NCBI GenBank assembly: GCA_023266075.1
Contig: JAHFRX010000074.1
Span: 1 to 6,951 of the forward strand
Length of the DNA stretch: 6,951 bases
From: Legionellaceae bacterium
GTDB lineage: Bacteria > Pseudomonadota > Gammaproteobacteria > Legionellales > Legionellaceae
Direction of reading: 5' to 3'
Positions 5,777-6,951 of this stretch are shown here, in pieces. Position 1 is the first letter of the stretch. Each line of letters starts with the position of its first letter. The position numbers were made by a program, and so were the translations under genes. A model generated the notes under the pieces. The model saw only the letters and a program-made list of their open reading frames with translations, had not been told where the DNA came from and ran no database searches.

Positions 5777-6951
5777 AGAAGAATAAACCGCTTTCAGTTG
5801 GCGGAGAGTGGACTTTCGAACTCATTCAAGCGTACGATCAAGAAATCGCGCGAATTGCCAAAGATTTCAGACTAGATACTTACCCTAATCAAATAGAAGT
5901 TATTTCTGCTGAACAAATGCTAGACTGCTACGCTTCCGTCGGTATGCCAATTGGTTACCATCACTGGTCTTTTGGAAAACACTTTGTCGGTGTTGAAAAA
6001 AGCTATCAGCGCGGCGAAATGGGGCTGGCTTATGAACTCGTGATTAACTCAAATCCATGCATTGCCTACCTCATGGAAGAAAATACCATGCCCATGCAAG
6101 CATTAGTCATCGCACATGCGTGTTATGGTCATAATTCATTTTTTAAAAATAATTATTTGTTCAATATGTGGACTTCTGCTGATGCCATCATTGATTATTT
6201 GGTTTTTGCTCGTCATTATATTACAGAATGCGAAGAGAAATATGGTATTGATGAAGTAGAGTCTATTTTAGATGCTTGCCATGCCCTGATGAATTACGGC
6301 GTAGATCGATACAAGCATCCTGCAGGATTGTCATTACAAGAAGAAAAAATTCGTCAGCGCAATCGCGAAGCTTATCTTGAATCTCAAGTCAATGAGTTAT
6401 GGCGTACGATTCCTACACAAAAAAATAATTCTAATGAACCTGAAAAGGCACGCTACCCAACTGAGCCGCAAGAAAACATTCTTTATTTTATCGAAAAGAA
6501 TGCACCGCTCTTAAAACCTTGGCAACGTGAAATTGTTCGCATTGTAAGAAAAATTGCTCAATATTTTTATCCTCAAGGCCAAACCAAAGTCATGAATGAA
6601 GGATGGGCGTGTTTTTGGCACTATACACTTCTACATGCACTCTATGATGAACGACTGGTCACCGATGAATTTATGCTGGAAATTTTAACAAACCACGCCA
6701 ATGTCATCATGCAACTCCCTTATCATCATCCTTACTATAATGGCATTAATCCTTATGCCCTTGGATATGGCATGATGCAAGATATCAAACGCATCTGTGA
6801 ATCACCCACGCCGGAAGACAAGCACTGGTTTCCACATTTGGTCCATACAGATTGGCTCACCACACTTGATACTGCGATGCGAAATTACAAAGACGAGAGC
6901 TTCATTGCACAATATCTATCGCCCAAACTCATGCGCGAACTCAAACTGTTT
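5773..6951 (+). CDS. spoVR: SpoVR family protein (YcgB), cut by the right window edge
   Basis: The frame opens at an ATG overlapping the yeaH stop (ATGA, 5773-5776) and stays open to the edge: 393 codons of a protein that is about 510 residues in E. coli YcgB. Family hallmarks are GEWTFELI (11-18), GMPIGYHHWSFGKHF (57-71), GLAYELVINSNPCIAYLMEE (84-103), the His/Asn-rich ALVIAHACYGHNSFFKNN (110-127), KVMNEGWACFWHY (272-284) and the YYNGINPYALGYGMMQDIKR region (321-340). Repeated conserved His and Glu residues (H115, H120, E276, H283) suggest a metal-binding or catalytic centre. No biochemical activity is firmly established, and the name comes from a Bacillus sporulation (spore cortex) phenotype. 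AGGA at 5762-5765 is 7 bases before the ATG and inside yeaH, so translation is probably coupled. Truncation is due to the window edge, with no internal stop or frameshift. Confidence 0.96.
   Translation, partial: MKKNKPLSVGGEWTFELIQAYDQEIARIAKDFRLDTYPNQIEVISAEQMLDCYASVGMPIGYHHWSFGKHFVGVEKSYQRGEMGLAYELVINSNPCIAYLMEENTMPMQALVIAHACYGHNSFFKNNYLFNMWTSADAIIDYLVFARHYITECEEKYGIDEVESILDACHALMNYGVDRYKHPAGLSLQEEKIRQRNREAYLESQVNELWRTIPTQKNNSNEPEKARYPTEPQENILYFIEKNAPLLKPWQREIVRIVRKIAQYFYPQGQTKVMNEGWACFWHYTLLHALYDERLVTDEFMLEILTNHANVIMQLPYHHPYYNGINPYALGYGMMQDIKRICESPTPEDKHWFPHLVHTDWLTTLDTAMRNYKDESFIAQYLSPKLMRELKLF

Overview
The window looks like chromosome from a gammaproteobacterium, most plausibly of the Legionella/Coxiella kind (Legionellales). 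That placement is an inference. It rests on the AT-rich composition, the closeness of the PrkA and YeaH proteins to the enterobacterial YeaG/YeaH type, an outer-membrane protein whose mature start (GEMGP) recalls Legionella porin-like proteins, and a membrane/coiled-coil protein of a style common in that order. I see no insertion sequence, phage gene, tRNA, rRNA or CRISPR array.

Layout. The left edge (1-47) holds what is probably the first 15 codons of a leftward gene, possibly rpiA. A strong hairpin terminator (60-91) separates it from a leftward gene for a secreted beta-barrel outer-membrane protein (110-880), which has a good ribosome binding site and a plausible promoter (921-950). A 240-base divergent spacer (881-1120) follows. 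Next comes a rightward gene of unknown function (1121-2491) encoding a multi-pass membrane protein with a central coiled coil. It has a C-terminal tail that could be a Dot/Icm-type secretion signal.

The right 60% is the conserved PrkA-YeaH-SpoVR module: prkA/yeaG (2562-4493), yeaH (4508-5776) and spoVR/ycgB (5773 to beyond the window edge). Spacing is 14 bases and then a 4-base ATGA overlap, so the three are almost certainly one operon. PrkA is an AAA+ ATPase with a kinase-like C-terminal region, YeaH carries a von Willebrand A-type metal-binding site, and SpoVR is a conserved protein of unresolved biochemistry. In other bacteria the set is linked to stationary-phase, starvation and stress responses (and to sporulation in Bacillus for prkA and spoVR).

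The most unusual signal is just before prkA. An uninterrupted 18-pair RNA helix (2507-2524 with 2545-2562, three of the pairs G-U) would bury the ribosome binding site and the first base of the prkA start codon. A sigma-S-like -10 box (TATACT, 2524-2529) sits at the inner end of the left arm. A transcript from that promoter would therefore lack the left arm and have a free ribosome site, while a transcript reading through from the upstream gene would be translationally locked. This is a concrete, testable regulatory hypothesis.
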